A stretch of DNA of 64,000 nucleotides from an uncultured Vampirovibrio sp. (GTDB lineage Bacteria > Cyanobacteriota > Vampirovibrionia > Gastranaerophilales > Gastranaerophilaceae). Where the stretch lies: positions 186,001 through 250,000 of the forward strand of contig CAJTXT010000003.1 in assembly GCA_910583875.1 (NCBI GenBank), in the 5' to 3' direction. Of this stretch, positions 45,393-54,202 are shown piece after piece (the first letter of the stretch is position 1; every line of letters starts with the position of its first letter). The notes beneath the pieces are model-generated. The model worked only from the letters and a program-made list of their open reading frames with translations. It ran no database searches and was not told where the DNA came from. The translations under genes were made by a program, and so were the position numbers.

Positions 45393-45821
45393 TTATTTAG
45401 ATTCATGTTGTCCTTCAATGTAACCAGCTTTTGAAGCTTGACCGATAGTAGCTAACGGAGCAACGATTGCTAATGCAGCAGCACCAACTGCGATTGCAGC
45501 TTTAGCCGGAGTAGGAAGTGAATTGAATTTAGTATATACTGATGAATTTTTAACAGCTTCTTTTAAATTTGTCCCATCAATATTAACTTTTGATAATGCT
45601 TCACCAACAGAATGTCTAATACCTTTTAAAGCACCAACAAATTTATTAGATTTTGTTGCTACAGCACCTATACCGGCAGCACCTGCTGCTAATGTTGTTA
45701 ACTTTAATGTATCTTTAGCTGACTCTTTGTATAATTCTTTCATACAATCTTTTTTTGCAGCTTTTGTCATATTCTTATTTGTTAAAACGTGTGCTGGTGA
45801 GCCCTTCATTCCTATTTGCAT
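45393..45821 (-). CDS. Lineage-specific hypothetical protein with hydrophobic segments
   Basis: A 142-residue protein, MQIGMKGSPAHVLTNKNM, with two Ala/Gly-rich hydrophobic stretches (LTTLAAGAAGIGAVAT at about 41-56, AAIAVGAAALAIVAPLATIG at about 108-127) and basic linkers. AAGGAG before the ATG and TATAAGTGT further up. Possible membrane association; function is unknown. Confidence 0.66.
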   Translation of the reverse strand: MQIGMKGSPAHVLTNKNMTKAAKKDCMKELYKESAKDTLKLTTLAAGAAGIGAVATKSNKFVGALKGIRHSVGEALSKVNIDGTNLKEAVKNSSVYTKFNSLPTPAKAAIAVGAAALAIVAPLATIGQASKAGYIEGQHESK

Positions 45822-45876
45822 AAATAAACTCCTTTTCTATATTTAATTAATTACTTACCTACAAATTTATGCTTAT

Positions 45877-45885
45877 ACACTTATA
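45877..45885 (-). promoter_or_regulatory. TATAAGTGT promoter-like element
   Basis: Minus-strand TATAAGTGT about 56-64 bases upstream of the 45821 start. Confidence 0.4.
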
Positions 45886-45940
45886 AAACATCAATAAAAA
45901 ATTTATTGTCTATATTTAAAAAAAAATTAAGAAATGTAAA

Positions 45941-46444
45941 TTAAGTGCTTTCAATATAAGTAGGGGCTGTTTTTGGACTCTTTCCTTTAATTACATTATG
46001 ATAATAAGAATATGTCATTGGATTATTTTTATTTAAAATATTACCATTTTCAACACTTGCTATAAATACTGTATGAGTTGGTGTTTCTATTTTATTTATT
46101 ATTTTACATATTAAATATGCGCAAGCATCTTTAATAACAGGCAAGTTATCTATCAATTCATAAGGTATTACGCCAAATTTATCAAAATCACGCCCGCTTC
46201 TAAATCCAAATGTGCCTATTGATAGTGGATTAGATTCTTCTGAAAGGATTGAAACTGCAAATTCTTTAACTTCATTAATGCAGAAATTAGTAAAATTTTC
46301 GTGATTGACACTTAATGCGATTGTCGCAGGTGATGAAGTTATTTGCATTATGCTGTTTACCGTACATCCTGTATATCTATCATTTATTTTGCAAGCAACA
46401 ATATAAACACCATATGATAAACATTTAAAAACATTATTATTCAT
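45941..46444 (-). CDS. Flavin reductase family protein
   Basis: A 167-residue protein of the FMN-binding split-barrel flavin reductase-like type: CLSYGVYIVACKINDRYTGC, VNSIMQITSSPATIALSVNH and FGFRSGRDFDKF. Such proteins reduce flavin or act with rubredoxins in O2 detoxification. It lies beside ferritin but is separated by a terminator, so a joint oxidative or iron role is only suggestive. Confidence 0.85.
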   Translation of the reverse strand: MNNNVFKCLSYGVYIVACKINDRYTGCTVNSIMQITSSPATIALSVNHENFTNFCINEVKEFAVSILSEESNPLSIGTFGFRSGRDFDKFGVIPYELIDNLPVIKDACAYLICKIINKIETPTHTVFIASVENGNILNKNNPMTYSYYHNVIKGKSPKTAPTYIEST

Positions 46445-46455
46445 TTTTACTCCAT

Positions 46456-46495
46456 AAAAAAGGATAGGTATTTAATAAAAGATACCTATCCTTTT
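46456..46495 (-). terminator. Ferritin terminator
   Basis: AAAAGGATAGGTAT and ATACCTATCCTTTT flank a 10-base loop; T tract follows on the minus strand. Confidence 0.88.
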
Positions 46496-46502
46496 TATTT
46501 TA

Positions 46503-47012
46503 TTAACCAATAACCGGTGCAACAAATGTTCTTGCTGCAAGTTCTTTATCTAACATGTATAAACAATTAGCATCGTTGCAAATAAGTTTTAATGTTTTTA
46601 ATACATTACCTACATTTGCTTCTTCTTCAACTTGTTCTTTAATGTACCAGTCTAAGAAAGAAACTGCTGCTCTGTCTTTTACTTCATCAGCTACATCAGT
46701 AAGAGAATTAATTTTTGAAGTAACAAGTTGTTCATGTTTTAATACATCTTCAAAAACTTCAAGTGGAGATTCCCAATCAGCTTTAGGTGCTTCAATTGTT
46801 TGAAGTGTAACTTTACCGCCGCGTTCTTGAAGATAATCAAACATTCCCATTGCATGAGCGTGTTCTTCTTGAACTTGAACATTCATCCAATTTTTAAAAC
46901 CTTGTAAATTCATTCTTTCAAAATAGGCAACCATTGATAAGTAGAAGTATTCAGAATATAATTCTGCATTAATTTGATCGTTAAAAGCTTTTTCTAATTT
47001 TTCATTTATCAT
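46503..47012 (-). CDS. ftnA: Ferritin
   Basis: A 169-residue non-haem bacterial ferritin that stores iron. Ferroxidase-centre residues are at standard positions: Glu17, Glu50 and His53 (QEEHAHAM). It has the FLDWYIKEQVEEEANVGNVLKTL helix with the third-site residues. AAGGAGAG precedes the ATG. It is a single-gene unit. Confidence 0.95.
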   Translation of the reverse strand: MINEKLEKAFNDQINAELYSEYFYLSMVAYFERMNLQGFKNWMNVQVQEEHAHAMGMFDYLQERGGKVTLQTIEAPKADWESPLEVFEDVLKHEQLVTSKINSLTDVADEVKDRAAVSFLDWYIKEQVEEEANVGNVLKTLKLICNDANCLYMLDKELAARTFVAPVIG

Positions 47013-47136
47013 GATATCTCTCCTTTTCTAAATTTATTTTACAACTAAATTAAATAAATGCATTAATCTTATATTTAATATTATGATAGCAATTTTATAT
47101 TTGTTCATGTTTTGTTTTCGAAAAAAGGAGATATAT

Positions 47137-47394
47137 ATGAAAACATCTATGATAAATAAGGCTGTATCTGGTTTAGTATCTAAATTACCTGCAAAGAAGG
47201 CACAAGTACAAAAAACAATTTCATCACCAATTATTTATTATGGTAATAATGCCGCTCAAAGAGAAATGGTACAAAAAATGAATGTTGCTATTGATGCAAT
47301 TAATCATTCAGATACATTTATTTCAAGCAATCCAAATACTAAAGAAGGTCTCGCAAAAATTTTATCAGATATGATTTTTTTACCTAAACAATAA
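47137..47394 (+). CDS. Small hypothetical protein
   Basis: 85 residues from the ATG at 47137, which has AAAGGAGA 7 bases upstream; the longer start at 47083 has no ribosome site. MKTSMINKAVSGLVSKLPAK is basic and amphipathic, followed by ISSPIIYYGNNAAQREMVQK. No known domain or membrane helix. Converges on rarA. Function is unknown. Confidence 0.65.
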   Translation: MKTSMINKAVSGLVSKLPAKKAQVQKTISSPIIYYGNNAAQREMVQKMNVAIDAINHSDTFISSNPNTKEGLAKILSDMIFLPKQ

Positions 47395-47405
47395 AAAAAT
47401 AATTT

Positions 47406-48635
47406 TTAGGTAAAATATTTCCTATCTTTTAATTCATCTGGCATGAATTGTTGTTTATAGTCCGGATTATCATGAGTATAAACATAGCCTTTGCCAAAAC
47501 CGTACTTTTTAGCATCTTTGTAGTGAGCATCGCGAAGGTGCATAGGCGGCTGGAAATTTAAACCGTTATATATATCAGACATTGCAGCGTCTATTGCCAT
47601 ACAGGCTCTGTTAGATTTTGGACAACGTGCTATATATTCAACGGCTTGGGCTAAAGGTATTCTTGCTTCGGGCATGCCTAATATTTCGGATGCGCGAAAA
47701 GCATTTATTGCTATTGTCAGCGCATGTGGAGCTGCATTTCCTACATCTTCTGAAGCGCAGACAATCATTCTTCGTGCTATAAAACGAGGGTCTTCGCCTG
47801 CTGTAAGCATTTTTGCAAGCCAATATATGGCAGCGTCAGGGTCTGAACCTCTCATACTTTTTTGAAAAGCTGACGCCATATCATAATGTTCTTGTCTTGA
47901 ATATCTTATTGAGGCTGTCTGAGCTAATTGTTCAAGAGTTTCAACAGTAATTTTTCTTGTATTATCAATTAATGGAGAACAAAAATATACATTTTCTACT
48001 AAATTTAATGCACTTCTTGCGTCACCTCTTGCGTAGTTTAGAATATATTCTGTTACTTCTTTTTCTAATATTGCTTCTGTATATTGTGATGAAAGGTATT
48101 GAAAACCTCGTGTAATAATTTTTTTCATACTTTCATCGTCGAGCGGTAATAATCTTATTACTTGTGCTCTTGAAAGAAGTGCGGAATTAACCTGAAAGGA
48201 AGGATTTTCTGTAGTTGAACCTATTAAAAAAACAGTACCGTTTTCCAAATGCGGTAATAGTGCATCTTGCTGCGTTTTATTATAACGATGAATTTCATCT
48301 ATAAATAAAATTGTCTTTTGTCCGTAAACAAGTTTTTCTTTTGCAGAGTCAACTGCTTCTTTTATATCTTTAACGCCTGAGGTTACTGCACTTAATTCTA
48401 TAAATTGGCTTTTTGTATGGTTTGCAATAATGCGTGCAAGTGTAGTTTTACCGCAGCCAGGAGGTCCCCATAGTATTAAAGAAAATAATCTGTTTGTTTT
48501 TAAAAGTGAAATTAAAGGTGAATTTTCGCCTGCTACATTACCTTGGCCTAAATATTCCTCTAATGTTTTAGGACGCAATATTTCGGCTAATGGTATTTGT
48601 TTATTATTTTCTTTTAAATTATCGAATAAATCCAT
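47406..48635 (-). CDS. rarA: Replication-associated recombination protein RarA/MgsA
   Basis: About 409 residues starting MDLFDNLKENN, the family's usual start; a longer ATG start at 48656 lacks a ribosome site. A clamp-loader-like AAA+ ATPase with Walker A WGPPGCGKTT, Walker B ILFIDEIHR, sensor GSTTENPSF and the C-terminal tetramerisation part (GEDPRFIARRMIVCASEDVGNA). It acts at stalled replication forks. Full length. Confidence 0.94.
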   Translation of the reverse strand: MDLFDNLKENNKQIPLAEILRPKTLEEYLGQGNVAGENSPLISLLKTNRLFSLILWGPPGCGKTTLARIIANHTKSQFIELSAVTSGVKDIKEAVDSAKEKLVYGQKTILFIDEIHRYNKTQQDALLPHLENGTVFLIGSTTENPSFQVNSALLSRAQVIRLLPLDDESMKKIITRGFQYLSSQYTEAILEKEVTEYILNYARGDARSALNLVENVYFCSPLIDNTRKITVETLEQLAQTASIRYSRQEHYDMASAFQKSMRGSDPDAAIYWLAKMLTAGEDPRFIARRMIVCASEDVGNAAPHALTIAINAFRASEILGMPEARIPLAQAVEYIARCPKSNRACMAIDAAMSDIYNGLNFQPPMHLRDAHYKDAKKYGFGKGYVYTHDNPDYKQQFMPDELKDRKYFT

Positions 48636-48690
48636 TGTAAAAAATTCGCCTTTCATTTAATAATATTTTATCATTAATTAAGGAGATTTT

Positions 48691-49920
48691 ATGCCTAAAT
48701 TTAAATTATTTGCCAAAAGAAATGATTTTGAATTATTGTTTATAATTATAGTTCTGTGCTTTATGATTTCGTTTTCATTTGAACAGGTCAAACCAAAAAA
48801 TACAATAACATTTTGGACACTTCAACTTGGCTCATTTGATAAGTATATAAATAATATTATTTCAGAATATGAAAAAGAAAATCTTAGGGTAAAAATTAAA
48901 TGGATAGATGTTCCATACTCAGAAGGTGAAAAAAGAACTCTTGCTGCTATCTTAACCGATAATCCTCCTGATTTAGTTAACTTAACACCGGATTTTTCTC
49001 TTTTATTGGCACAAAAAAATGCTTTATATACTATAGATGAAGAAAAATTAACTTCTTTTCTTCCTTCTTTAACTCAAACACTTAAATATAATGATAAATA
49101 TTTTGGTATCCCGTTTTATGCAACTTCTGCTGTTACCTTATATAATGCAGATTTGGTTAAAGATATAAAATTAAAAGAACTGCCAAAAACTTATGATGAT
49201 TTGTTTGCCATTTCTTATAAAAATCAGCCTTTTTATCTTACTATGATAAATTTTGCGGAAAATGATACTCTTTTAAAATTATTAAATAAATATAATATAA
49301 ATTCTTATGAAACTATAAATAACGAAAAAAGTGTTCAATTATTTAACAAATTTAAAAATATGTATGATATTGGATTACTTCCAAAAGAAAGTATTACCCA
49401 AAGCCATAGAGATGCACTTGAGAAATATATGTCAGGTCAGCTTGCATTTTTAGTAACAGGCGGCAACTTTATAAATATGATTAAAGAAAATGCCCCATCT
49501 GTTTATAAAAATACTTCGGTTATTCCTCAATTAACAGGCGATACAGGGCTTTATGATTATTCATTAATGAACTTCATAATACCTAAAAAATCAAAAAATC
49601 CTGAAATTGCACTCGATTTTGCTTTGTATTTTACAAATAAAACCAATCAATTAGAATTTGCCAAAATGACACCAATTCTTCCTGTAAATAAAGAAGCATT
49701 GGAAGATGAATACTTTAAGGCAAATTCATCAAACATTGAAGTTCAAGCAAGAAAAATCAGTGCTGAACAACTTAATAATCTACAGCCGCCTTTACAAAAT
49801 ATAAAAAATAAGAAAGAATTAAACACTCTATCTTCTAACTATGTTCAAGATATTCTAATAAATAACGCAAATATAAAAGATACTCTTGATAAATTTTCTA
49901 AAGATTGGCAAAAACTTTGA
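48691..49920 (+). CDS. Sugar ABC transporter substrate-binding protein
   Basis: A 409-residue family 1 solute-binding protein with an N-terminal hydrophobic anchor (FELLFIIIVLCFMISFSF), so probably tethered rather than a lipoprotein. TITFWTLQLGSFDKYI, PDLVNLTPDFSLLLAQ and YFGIPFYATSAVTLYNADLV are typical of the MalE/UgpB class. AAGGAG precedes the ATG. It may feed the permease at 38010, though the genes are 10 kb apart. Confidence 0.87.
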   Translation: MPKFKLFAKRNDFELLFIIIVLCFMISFSFEQVKPKNTITFWTLQLGSFDKYINNIISEYEKENLRVKIKWIDVPYSEGEKRTLAAILTDNPPDLVNLTPDFSLLLAQKNALYTIDEEKLTSFLPSLTQTLKYNDKYFGIPFYATSAVTLYNADLVKDIKLKELPKTYDDLFAISYKNQPFYLTMINFAENDTLLKLLNKYNINSYETINNEKSVQLFNKFKNMYDIGLLPKESITQSHRDALEKYMSGQLAFLVTGGNFINMIKENAPSVYKNTSVIPQLTGDTGLYDYSLMNFIIPKKSKNPEIALDFALYFTNKTNQLEFAKMTPILPVNKEALEDEYFKANSSNIEVQARKISAEQLNNLQPPLQNIKNKKELNTLSSNYVQDILINNANIKDTLDKFSKDWQKL

Positions 49921-49964
49921 CTTAATAGGATTTTTTGTCAAATAAGTTTAAAATATAGTCATAG

Positions 49965-50136
49965 TGTCATTCCGAACTTGTTTGACTACTTTTTCCAAAA
50001 TCTTTGATTTTGTGAAAAATGTCTGGTTTTCCACAGAATCTTACCGTTTATAAGACTCTGTAGAAAACCAGATATTTAAATAAATCATAAGTTTATCATC
50101 AAATTAGTAAGACCCTGAAACAAGTTCAGGGTGACA
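49965..50136. repeat. Dispersed repeat, 61-nt core inverted
   Basis: TGTCATTCCGAACTTG opens the unit and CAGGGTGACA closes it. Bases 49974-50034 are the exact reverse complement of 10686-10746 by eye. With flanks it fills the 298-base gap before the LptF/G gene; nothing else seen there. Confidence 0.85.
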
Positions 50137-50218
50137 ATATAGCTTTTTGTGGAATTTTGTATATAAATATACGAAAATGATGATTGGAAAAACATACTGT
50201 TTGTTTTAAAATCTTATT

Positions 50219-51334
50219 ATGAAATCTTTGTTTAAATTCACAATATTAGATAAGTTTATATTAAAACAAATTATTGAGGTTTTTATTCTCGGTGTAGTTA
50301 TTTTTACATCTATTATTTTTGCTTCTGATACTTTTATTTCTTTAATTAAACAGATTTCAGCATACGGAATGTCGTTAAATATTGCTTTTATGATTATCTT
50401 ACTTAATCTTCCAGCCGTAATTGTTATGACAATTCCTATGAGTGTTTTATTCTCTACTGTTATGACTGTTAATAAAATGTGTCTGCAGTCAGAAATAACA
50501 ATTTTAAAAGCCTGCGGAATAAGTATTAAAAGAATTTCAAAGCCTATATTCCTATTTGCAGTTGTAATGGCATTATTTACCTTCTTTATAAATGAAACTA
50601 TTGTTCCTATAACAACAGCTCAATCAAAAACATTAGCACTTTATGCTCTTGTTCAAAGGAATATTCCTGAAGGAAAAAGAAACTTTACTATTAAGGAATT
50701 AAAAGACGGAAATTATTTAAAACGTTTATTTTATGTGGAAAAGTGTGAGGATAAGCAGTTTGCAAATGTTTCCATATTAGATTTGTCGGATAAAAATAAA
50801 ATACAAATCTTGCAAGCTAAAACAGGTACCTCTGTAGTTGAAGGCTGGCAGTTTGATAATGCCTCTGTTTATACAATAAACAAAGAAGGTAAAACCTTAA
50901 ATACTTCATGGATTGAAAAAACAATTGTAGATTTTGGCAGCGATATTCAAAGGCAATTGGATAAGGCTAATGATGGTTCGGATTTTAATTTTGTTCAATT
51001 AATGCCATATTTAAATTCTCAAAATTCAGACCTTCCATCGAAAATTCTTGCTAAGTATAAAGTACGTTTTTGGGAAAAAATAGCACTTCCTATAACAACA
51101 GTTGTATTTGTGTTATTAGGGATTCCGTTAGCGATTACTCCTCCGAGAGTTCGTCATAATAGAGGCTTTTTATTTAGTATTGCTATTATATTTTTCTATT
51201 ATGTTATAAGAGCTTTTTCTATGTCTTTAGGATACAATTACACTATAACTCCTTTCTTAGCAGCGAATTTGCCAAATATTATATTAGGTTTTGCTGGATA
51301 TTATTTATATAAGATTAAGTCTGAAAAGATATAA
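50219..51334 (+). CDS. LptF/LptG family permease
   Basis: A 371-residue YjgP/YjgQ-type inner-membrane protein: three N-terminal helices, a central soluble beta-jellyroll (about 150-270) and three C-terminal helices with LPITTVVFVLLGIPLAITPP. It would extract lipopolysaccharide from the inner membrane with LptB. This supports an LPS-bearing outer membrane. F and G cannot be separated by eye. No clear ribosome site. Confidence 0.88.
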   Translation: MKSLFKFTILDKFILKQIIEVFILGVVIFTSIIFASDTFISLIKQISAYGMSLNIAFMIILLNLPAVIVMTIPMSVLFSTVMTVNKMCLQSEITILKACGISIKRISKPIFLFAVVMALFTFFINETIVPITTAQSKTLALYALVQRNIPEGKRNFTIKELKDGNYLKRLFYVEKCEDKQFANVSILDLSDKNKIQILQAKTGTSVVEGWQFDNASVYTINKEGKTLNTSWIEKTIVDFGSDIQRQLDKANDGSDFNFVQLMPYLNSQNSDLPSKILAKYKVRFWEKIALPITTVVFVLLGIPLAITPPRVRHNRGFLFSIAIIFFYYVIRAFSMSLGYNYTITPFLAANLPNIILGFAGYYLYKIKSEKI

Positions 51335-51541
51335 TATTAAGTTTTGTAAAGACGAAAAACAAGAAAATTTTATATAATAAATATATACAAAAAATATATT
51401 CGATAAATACTGAAGATAGAATATATATGTATATTTCGAATGTCAAAATAGGCTGAAAGCCTTGCGATAGTTTAATTTTAACTGGTTTGGTTCTGTTCTT
51501 GCTTGTGTATCATCTGTTTGCGCAATTTCAGTTTTCAAAAA

Positions 51542-51557
51542 GTTTTTATATAAGTGT
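51542..51557 (+). promoter_or_regulatory. Shared leader element upstream of the 51601 gene
   Basis: GTTTTTATAT (51542-51551) overlapping TATAAGTGT (51549-51557), then GTGGGTTAGTT, matching elements before the 8806 gene. The 266-base gap also has a small AGGCT/AGCCT hairpin near 51454; nothing else identified. Confidence 0.45.
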
Positions 51558-51600
51558 GGGTTAGTTAAAACAAAGTAAAGTTAGAAAAGGTAGGTTAGTT

Positions 51601-52119
51601 ATGGCTTATTCATTATTTGCAAATCGTAAGATTTATTACACAAATTTAGTTTTTACTCTTCAATCAAAGTTAGATAACATTATGCAACAAAAGCAAAGTA
51701 TGTTAAACTTTTCAGCTAACATTGCAGATGGTAAGGTAACAGTTGATGAGATAGCAGGGGATGCTACAAACTTTAATAACTATGCTGAGTATTTACAAGG
51801 CGCTGATGCTTATATAAATACTGCAGATGATGAGGGTGGTGCTGCAACTTCAATCGGTGAAATCGGTGCAATGGCAGCAGATCAAAATAATAGTGAAGAA
51901 TATTTAGCTTCAATAGCTGAAATGTTAAATCAATCTGTAAATGAAGCATATTCAAAACAATATAACAAAAAATTAGAAGCATTAGAAAATCAATTAGATA
52001 TGCAACAAAAGAAAATTGAAACTCAATTATCAGTTGCTCAAAGTCAACTTCAAGCAGTTGAACAAGCTGAAGGTCAAGCAATTCAAAATGCAACTCCTAA
52101 ATATAATGGTGTTGGCTAA
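51601..52119 (+). CDS. Lineage-specific hypothetical protein with coiled-coil
   Basis: A 172-residue protein, MAYSLFANRKIYYTNLVFTL, with a helix (LQSKLDNIMQQKQSML) and a C-terminal Gln-rich coiled coil (about 117-160). The middle is acidic. AAGGTAGGTTAGTT precedes the ATG, like the 8806 leader. No membrane segment or known domain. A surface or cytoskeletal role cannot be judged. Confidence 0.68.
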   Translation: MAYSLFANRKIYYTNLVFTLQSKLDNIMQQKQSMLNFSANIADGKVTVDEIAGDATNFNNYAEYLQGADAYINTADDEGGAATSIGEIGAMAADQNNSEEYLASIAEMLNQSVNEAYSKQYNKKLEALENQLDMQQKKIETQLSVAQSQLQAVEQAEGQAIQNATPKYNGVG

Positions 52120-52180
52120 TAAACAGAAATTTAAAAAAAATAATATAACTAACCAAATTAAACAAACTATAACTAACCAT

Positions 52181-52209
52181 AAAACGACCAATAAGGTCGT
52201 TTTTTTTTA
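52181..52209 (+). terminator. Terminator of the 51601 gene
   Basis: AAAACGACC and GGTCGTTTT around an AATAA loop, followed by T8. Confidence 0.9.
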
Positions 52210-52947
52210 GTTTTCAAATTTTAATTTTGGCGAATAACCTTTTGCTTTTAAATGTCCTGCTAATGAAGTTGCCTTTTCTTTATCTGAAAATGAGCCAAGT
52301 TGTACAATATAAGAGTTTCCCATTGCTTTGATAAATGGAGTTAGTGATGCTTCTTCTTGTGAAATTTTGTTTTGTACGCTCATTGCTTCTTCAATAGAAG
52401 AATATGTTCCAAGATATACTTTTGTTATTGTTGGTTTAGGTGCAGGTATTACTGCTGGTTTTGATGTTGCAGCACGAAAATCACTTACTTGAGGTTTTAA
52501 ATCCATAATGGATGGTAATGGTGGATTTTTTGTAATATTAGAAGGTTTTTGTTCTTCTTTTTTGTTTTGTTTTACTGTTATATCTTCTTCTTTTTTTATA
52601 TTTTGTTTTATTTTATCATTTTCTTGAGTTATTTCTTTTATTGGTTTTTCTTCTTTTCCTTTTATTGAAACTGTTGGCATTTCATCTTCCATTTGAATCC
52701 ATTTTAATCTTTCATCAATTGGTTTTGCTGTTATATCCATTTCAGAATCACTTAATGTTAAAGAGTCATTATTCCCAATAGCGACGTCAATATTAGGTGA
52801 ATAGGTTTTTACTAAATAAGATAAACTAAATAATGCTGCAATAAATACAAAAGCAAAAAGATATACATAACTCCAATTTTGCTTACGTTTTCTGCGTTTT
52901 TTTCCAATTGGAATAGCTCGATTTTCATTATTGTCTATCTTTGTCAT
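52207..52947 (-). CDS. SPOR-domain membrane protein
   Basis: A 246-residue protein: basic cytosolic N-terminus (KKRRKRKQN), one membrane helix (26-47), a Lys/Glu/Pro-rich periplasmic linker and a C-terminal SPOR domain (KVYLGTYSSIEEAMSVQNKI, SYIVQLGSFSDKEKATSLAG). SPOR domains bind denuded peptidoglycan at division septa. The start abuts the DUF366 gene (one-base overlap). A divisome role is likely but inferred. Confidence 0.86.
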   Translation of the reverse strand: MTKIDNNENRAIPIGKKRRKRKQNWSYVYLFAFVFIAALFSLSYLVKTYSPNIDVAIGNNDSLTLSDSEMDITAKPIDERLKWIQMEDEMPTVSIKGKEEKPIKEITQENDKIKQNIKKEEDITVKQNKKEEQKPSNITKNPPLPSIMDLKPQVSDFRAATSKPAVIPAPKPTITKVYLGTYSSIEEAMSVQNKISQEEASLTPFIKAMGNSYIVQLGSFSDKEKATSLAGHLKAKGYSPKLKFEN

Positions 52948-53510
52948 TATACAACTCCTCTAACTTTTGAAGCCGCAAAATTTATATCTGTAGTTTCATT
53001 TTTATATTCAGTTAATATATCTAGTGCAAATTGTTTTATATCTCTTATTCCTATATCAGTTGTTAAGTCCGATGCATTTACAGGAGCGCCGTCTGCATCA
53101 ATATTTAAACCAAAATGAATTAATGTAGATGTTATAGATTTTGTTGCAATAGATACTGATAATTTTTTGTCATTTACAAATAAATCATCACCGTTTCTTC
53201 TTATCTTAACAGCAGGATAATTTTTTTCAATTAACTCTTTTGTTATAGTCACAAGTAACCTTTGTTTATATACCATTTCAACAAGTGTTGAATTAAAATT
53301 TTCTTCAATTATGCTTAGCATTCTTTTGCTATATATTGGTTCATTATTAATAACATCTTCAATATCAACCATATGGTCAAGTTTTACTTCACATTCACCT
53401 ATGAAGGCAACAATAGCATTGCCCATAATATTAAAATTTTTATAAATCCAGTGTGGTGCAAGTTGTTCGCCTGTGTATTTTATTTCTTTATCTATAAATA
53501 ATGTTTGCAT
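52947..53510 (-). CDS. DUF366 family protein
   Basis: A 187-residue protein with YTGEQLAPHWIYKNF, ECEVKLDHMVDIEDV, RRNGDDLFVNDKKLSVSIAT and TLIHFGLNIDADGAPV, matching the conserved blocks I recall for DUF366. Function is unknown. It lies 11 bases after queC on the same strand, which hints at a 7-deazaguanine link, but the SPOR gene is equally close. Confidence 0.75.
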   Translation of the reverse strand: MQTLFIDKEIKYTGEQLAPHWIYKNFNIMGNAIVAFIGECEVKLDHMVDIEDVINNEPIYSKRMLSIIEENFNSTLVEMVYKQRLLVTITKELIEKNYPAVKIRRNGDDLFVNDKKLSVSIATKSITSTLIHFGLNIDADGAPVNASDLTTDIGIRDIKQFALDILTEYKNETTDINFAASKVRGVV

Positions 53511-53521
53511 TTTTTTCCCTA

Positions 53522-54202
53522 TTAAAAAATTTTATTTATTAAATCTTCTCTATTATTTAATTTAAGTGCTCTTTTTAATCTTTGACAAGATTCGCATGTA
53601 CCGCAATGTTTTTCAAAAGAATTATAACAACTATATATTAAATCAAAAGGAATATTTAAGCTAATACCCTTTTTTACAATATCTTCTTTGTTCATATTTA
53701 TCAAAGGTGCATTTAGTTGTACTTGTTTATTAAGAGAGTTTTTAAATGAATTATTTATTGCATCGATAAAATCAATAGAATTATCCTTAAAAGTTTCGCC
53801 TTCTTCTTTATTTGCACCTATAATAATCGTATTGTATTCTAATGCTTCAGCATAACATGCTGCTATATTAACAAAAAGACCATTTCTATTCGGCACCCAT
53901 ACTGATTTTGCTGTATCTTTTGTTAGTTCAAGTTTCTCTAAATCCTCTGAATTTAATTTCGGAATATTGCTATTTGTAGTTAGTGAAGAAGTTGAAATTT
54001 TTGAAAGCCAATCAAGTGAAATAACTTCGTGTTTAATATTATAATATTTAGCTATATTTTGAGAAGCTTTTTTCTCAGCAGGAAAAGATTTTTGACCATA
54101 ATTAAATGTTAACGCAAGAAAATTGTCATATTTTTCTTTTTCTATTGCTAAACTTACAACTGAATCTAATCCGCCGGAAAGTAGAATAATAGCATTATTC
54201 AT
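53522..54202 (-). CDS. queC: 7-cyano-7-deazaguanine synthase
   Basis: A 226-residue QueC, converting 7-carboxy-7-deazaguanine to preQ0 with ATP and ammonia for queuosine. SGGLDSVVSLA is the PP-loop, SVWVPNRNGLFVNIA is conserved, and CYNSFEKHCGTCESCQR holds the four zinc cysteines. QueD, QueE and QueF are not adjacent. Overlaps the HEAT-repeat gene by 8 bases. Confidence 0.94.
   Translation of the reverse strand: MNNAIILLSGGLDSVVSLAIEKEKYDNFLALTFNYGQKSFPAEKKASQNIAKYYNIKHEVISLDWLSKISTSSLTTNSNIPKLNSEDLEKLELTKDTAKSVWVPNRNGLFVNIAACYAEALEYNTIIIGANKEEGETFKDNSIDFIDAINNSFKNSLNKQVQLNAPLINMNKEDIVKKGISLNIPFDLIYSCYNSFEKHCGTCESCQRLKRALKLNNREDLINKIF

Noticed and set aside
51335..51600. Riboswitch upstream of the 51601 gene
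   Set aside because: Only a short AGGCT/AGCCT hairpin is seen; no known aptamer signature.
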